Part shown: one piece after another, positions 61,766 to 64,000 of the stretch | How the letters are laid out: each line of letters starts with the position of its first letter | Position numbering within the stretch: position 1 is the first letter of the stretch | Source: Paractinoplanes maris | GTDB taxonomy: Bacteria > Actinomycetota > Actinomycetes > Mycobacteriales > Micromonosporaceae | Assembly (NCBI RefSeq): GCF_023544465.1 | Contig: NZ_JALPVL010000008.1 | Coordinates: 62,001-126,000, forward strand | DNA length: 64,000 nucleotides | Direction: 5' to 3' | The notes under the pieces: generated by a model | Databases searched by the model: none | What the model was told of the DNA's origin: nothing | The model's input: only the letters and a program-made list of their open reading frames with translations | Position numbers and translations under genes: made by a program

Positions 61766-62653
61766 CTAACTCTTGACCGAGCCCGCCATCAGGCCGCCGA
61801 TGAACCAGCGGCCGAGCAGCACGTAGACCAGCAGGGTGGGCAGCGACGTGATCAGCGCGCCCGCCATCGACGCCGCGTAGTCGGGGGACTGGGCGCCGGC
61901 CAGAGCGTTGAGGGCGATGGTGATCGGCCCGTTGCGGGTGTTGGACAGGAAGATGGCGAACAGGTAGTCGTTCCAGGCCGACGTGAACTGCCAGATGATC
62001 GTCACCACGAAGCCGGGGATCGAGATCGGCAGGATGATCCGGCTGAACGTGCGCAGCAGACCCGCGCCGTCGACCCGGGCCGCCTCGATCAGCTCCTCGG
62101 GAACCGTGGTCGCGTAGTAGTTGCGGAAGATCAGCGTGCAGATCGGGATGCCGTAGACGCAGTGCACGAAGACCAGCGTCGTGATGCCGGGCGGGATGCC
62201 GAGCGTCGTGACGATCTCGCGCAGCGGGATCATGACGGCCTGGTACGGGATGAACATGCCGAACAGGATCAGCGTGAAGACGAAGTCGGCCCCGGGGAAG
62301 CGCCAGCGCGACAGCACGAACCCGTTGGCCGCGCCGATCAGTGACGAGATGATCGCGACCGGGACGGCCAGCTCGAACGTGCGGATGAACGAGGGACGCA
62401 GGACGTTCCAGGCCTTCTCCCAGGACGCCGTCGTCCACGTCTCGGGCAGGTTCCACTGGCTGGTCACGCCGATGTCCGCGCCCGACTTGAAGCTGGTCAC
62501 GATCAGCACGTAGAGCGGCATCAGCACGATGATCAGGAAGATCAGCGCCAGCAGGTACTTGAAAATCGACCCCGGCCCCGATCGCGGACGCGGCTTGCTC
62601 TTCGGCGCGAGCGTCTCGACGGGCGGCGGCGCCGCGATCGACGTCGTCGTCAT
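61766..62653 (-). CDS. Sugar ABC transporter permease (MalG-like)
   Basis: 295-residue carbohydrate ABC importer permease (CUT1 type). An N-terminal Pro-rich tail is followed by IFKYLLALIFLIIVLMPLYVLIVTSFKS. The EAA coupling loop reads EELIEAARVDGAGLLRTFSRIILPIS. Six helices are predicted. It acts with the MalF-like gene, whose stop overlaps its ATG by 4 bp (ATGA), and with the binding protein upstream. Sugar specificity cannot be told from sequence alone; the two alpha-mannosidases nearby make manno-oligosaccharides one candidate. No ATPase gene is visible; such importers often share MsiK. Confidence 0.93.
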   Translation of the reverse strand: MTTTSIAAPPPVETLAPKSKPRPRSGPGSIFKYLLALIFLIIVLMPLYVLIVTSFKSGADIGVTSQWNLPETWTTASWEKAWNVLRPSFIRTFELAVPVAIISSLIGAANGFVLSRWRFPGADFVFTLILFGMFIPYQAVMIPLREIVTTLGIPPGITTLVFVHCVYGIPICTLIFRNYYATTVPEELIEAARVDGAGLLRTFSRIILPISIPGFVVTIIWQFTSAWNDYLFAIFLSNTRNGPITIALNALAGAQSPDYAASMAGALITSLPTLLVYVLLGRWFIGGLMAGSVKS

Positions 62654-63543
62654 GCGTTCTTCTCCTGCCGGTTCGTATAGACCAAATACGGCACGATGAC
62701 CACCGCGACGAGCAGCAGCAGGATGATCGAGATGGCTGCGGCCTTGGCGTAGTCGCTGGTCAGCAGCGTCTGCCAGACATAGATGGCCGGCACCTCGGTC
62801 AGCCACTGCGGCCCCGACACGCTCATGATCAAGTCGAACATCTTCATCGACATGTGCCCGAGGATGATCAGCGCCGACAGCGCGACCGGCGTCAGCTGCG
62901 GGAAGATCACGTTGCGGTAGAGCCGATACGTCGAAGCCCCGTCCATGGCGGCGGCCTCCCGCAGCTCGGCCGGGATGCCCCGGAAACCGGCCAGGAACAG
63001 CGCCATCACATAGCCCGACAGCTGCCAGATCGCCGGGATGGCCATCGACGCCATGCCCCAGCTCGGATTGGTCCACCAGGTGCTCTGCGCGAAATCCAGA
63101 CCCAGACCCCCGAGTACGGCGTTGAGTCCGCCCGCGTTCTCGCCTTTGTTCGGGTTCATCAGCCAGCGCCAGACCACACCCGAGGCGACGAAGGAGACCG
63201 CCATGGGGAAGAGATACACCGTACGGAAGAAGCCTTCGGCCTTGACGCCCCGCTCGAGGATGAAGGCCCAGAGCAGGCCGAAGAACATGGCCCCGACCAG
63301 GAACACCACCGTGAAGACGGCCAGGTTCTTGAGCGAGTGGGTGAACCGGTCGTTGATGTCCTCGGTGAACAGCTTCGTGTAGTTGTCCAGGCCGGCGAAG
63401 CCCTTCGACCCCAGAGCGTTGTGCTCGTCGGAGACGGAGACTTTGGTCGTCCAGGCGATCAGGCCGTAGACGAAGATGGCGAGCAGGATCAGCGAGGGGG
63501 AGAGCAGCAGCAGGCCCGGTCCCCAGTGCCGGAGTTTGCGCAT
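62650..63543 (-). CDS. Sugar ABC transporter permease (MalF-like)
   Basis: 297-residue partner permease. It starts MRKLRHWGPGLLLLSPSLILLAIFVYGLIAWT, with six helices and the EAA loop IPAELREAAAMDGASTYRLYRNVIFPQL. GAAGGAGC gives a good ribosome site for ATG 63543; the in-frame ATG at 63597 lies before it. The 3' end overlaps the MalG-like gene by 4 bp. It follows the binding-protein gene by 63 nt, completing the usual binding protein-MalF-MalG order of CUT1 sugar importers. Confidence 0.94.
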   Translation of the reverse strand: MRKLRHWGPGLLLLSPSLILLAIFVYGLIAWTTKVSVSDEHNALGSKGFAGLDNYTKLFTEDINDRFTHSLKNLAVFTVVFLVGAMFFGLLWAFILERGVKAEGFFRTVYLFPMAVSFVASGVVWRWLMNPNKGENAGGLNAVLGGLGLDFAQSTWWTNPSWGMASMAIPAIWQLSGYVMALFLAGFRGIPAELREAAAMDGASTYRLYRNVIFPQLTPVALSALIILGHMSMKMFDLIMSVSGPQWLTEVPAIYVWQTLLTSDYAKAAAISIILLLLVAVVIVPYLVYTNRQEKNA

Positions 63544-63606
63544 CCGGGCTCCTTCACAATGGGGGAAATGGGAGCGGCTCGCGGCCGCCCCCATCAACTC
63601 AGATGC

Positions 63607-64000
63607 TTACTTCTTGACGAACTGCGAAGCGGCGGTGGCCAGCGCCTTCTGCAGTGCGGCGACGTCCTGCTTGGTCGAGAAGGCGCCGAGGGCCGAGTTG
63701 GCCGCACCCTGCCAGCCCTGCGAGCAGGCCGAGCCGTGGGCACACGACGGCACCTGCTTGGCCGACTTCCAGTCGGCCATGGCGGCCTGCTGGTACTTCG
63801 GGTAGTCGGCGGGCGCGGCGTCCGTACGGGCCGGGATCGAGCCCTTGGTCGTGTTGAACGCCTTCTGGCCGGCGGCCGAGCCGACGGTCTTCAGCCAGCA
63901 CTTCGTACCCTCGGGGTTGTTGGCCCCCTTGGGCAGCACGAACGAATCGGCCAGCCACTGGAACGTCTCGCCGTTGCCGGGGAACGTGAACCAGGCGTAG
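63607..64000 (-). CDS. Sugar ABC transporter substrate-binding protein, C-terminal part
   Basis: Only the last 131 residues or so are in the window. They read YAWFTFPGNGETFQWLADSF and then VLPKGANNPEGTKCWL, followed by FNTTKGSIPARTDA, a typical region of family-1 carbohydrate-binding proteins, and a helical C-terminus ending FVKK. Two cysteine-containing stretches (KCWLK and SCAHGSACSQGW) suggest a disulfide. The N-terminus and lipoprotein signal lie beyond 64000. It is the first gene of the sugar importer operon, upstream of the MalF-like permease. Confidence 0.9.
   Translation of the reverse strand, partial: YAWFTFPGNGETFQWLADSFVLPKGANNPEGTKCWLKTVGSAAGQKAFNTTKGSIPARTDAAPADYPKYQQAAMADWKSAKQVPSCAHGSACSQGWQGAANSALGAFSTKQDVAALQKALATAASQFVKK

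Overview
The window is very GC-rich DNA with almost no non-coding space, long spurious open frames on both strands, mycothiol-type redox and NHEJ genes, and many secreted carbohydrate-active proteins. This fits a filamentous actinobacterium, most likely Micromonosporaceae (Actinoplanes-like). The genus is an inference from gene content, not a database match. No rRNA, tRNA, CRISPR array, phage or intact insertion sequence was seen.

Layout. 1-6.4 kb: cobalamin genes, with cobG-cobH-cobI on the minus strand (cobI cut by the window edge) diverging from cobN, which sits behind a cobalamin riboswitch. 6.5-11.2 kb: a small unknown gene, then two secreted proteins (discoidin/CBM-GH16 glucanase and discoidin-DUF1996) and a LacI regulator; GAGCGCTC-type palindromes in both promoters suggest one regulatory circuit. 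11.2-15.1 kb: SDR-like, TPR, short Hsp70-like and LLM oxidoreductase genes. 15.1-22.5 kb: a five-gene dipeptide-type ABC importer, with a 609-nt untranslated region in front and a large hairpin after the binding-protein gene, then a membrane-anchored carbohydrate-binding protein. 22.5-25.3 kb: hsp20, a LexA-box dinB, and a detached cobF. 25.3-32.3 kb: two MFS transporters, a fold-III PLP decarboxylase and a GGDEF-EAL protein; the last three and one MFS form an overlapping operon. 32.5-47.4 kb: two large secreted GH92 alpha-mannosidases, each with a perfect TGACA-N4-TGTCA palindrome in front, flanking a block with a large lipoprotein, a VOC protein, a membrane protein, a membrane-anchored LuxR regulator, nadE and a small secreted protein. 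47.4-61.6 kb: repair and housekeeping genes (AlkX-like glycosylase, LigD polymerase domain), acetyltransferases (one frameshifted), redox enzymes, a two-component system, a PadR unit, a PIN-like protein and a deletion remnant of a DUF1348 gene. 61.8-64 kb: a sugar ABC importer (two permeases and the partial binding protein).

How it fits together. The secreted enzymes (GH16 beta-glucanase, two GH92 alpha-mannosidases, several discoidin/CBM modules) and the sugar importer point to use of fungal or yeast wall glucan and mannan. The regulatory sequences are more informative than the gene list. Two separate LacI-style operator families can be read directly. A promoter -10 hexamer lies 6-7 nt before the start codon of about a dozen genes, which indicates leaderless mRNAs and was used to choose several starts. 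The most unusual arrangements are the GGDEF-EAL/decarboxylase/exporter operon, the membrane-tethered LuxR regulator overlapping nadE, and the paired GH92 operators.
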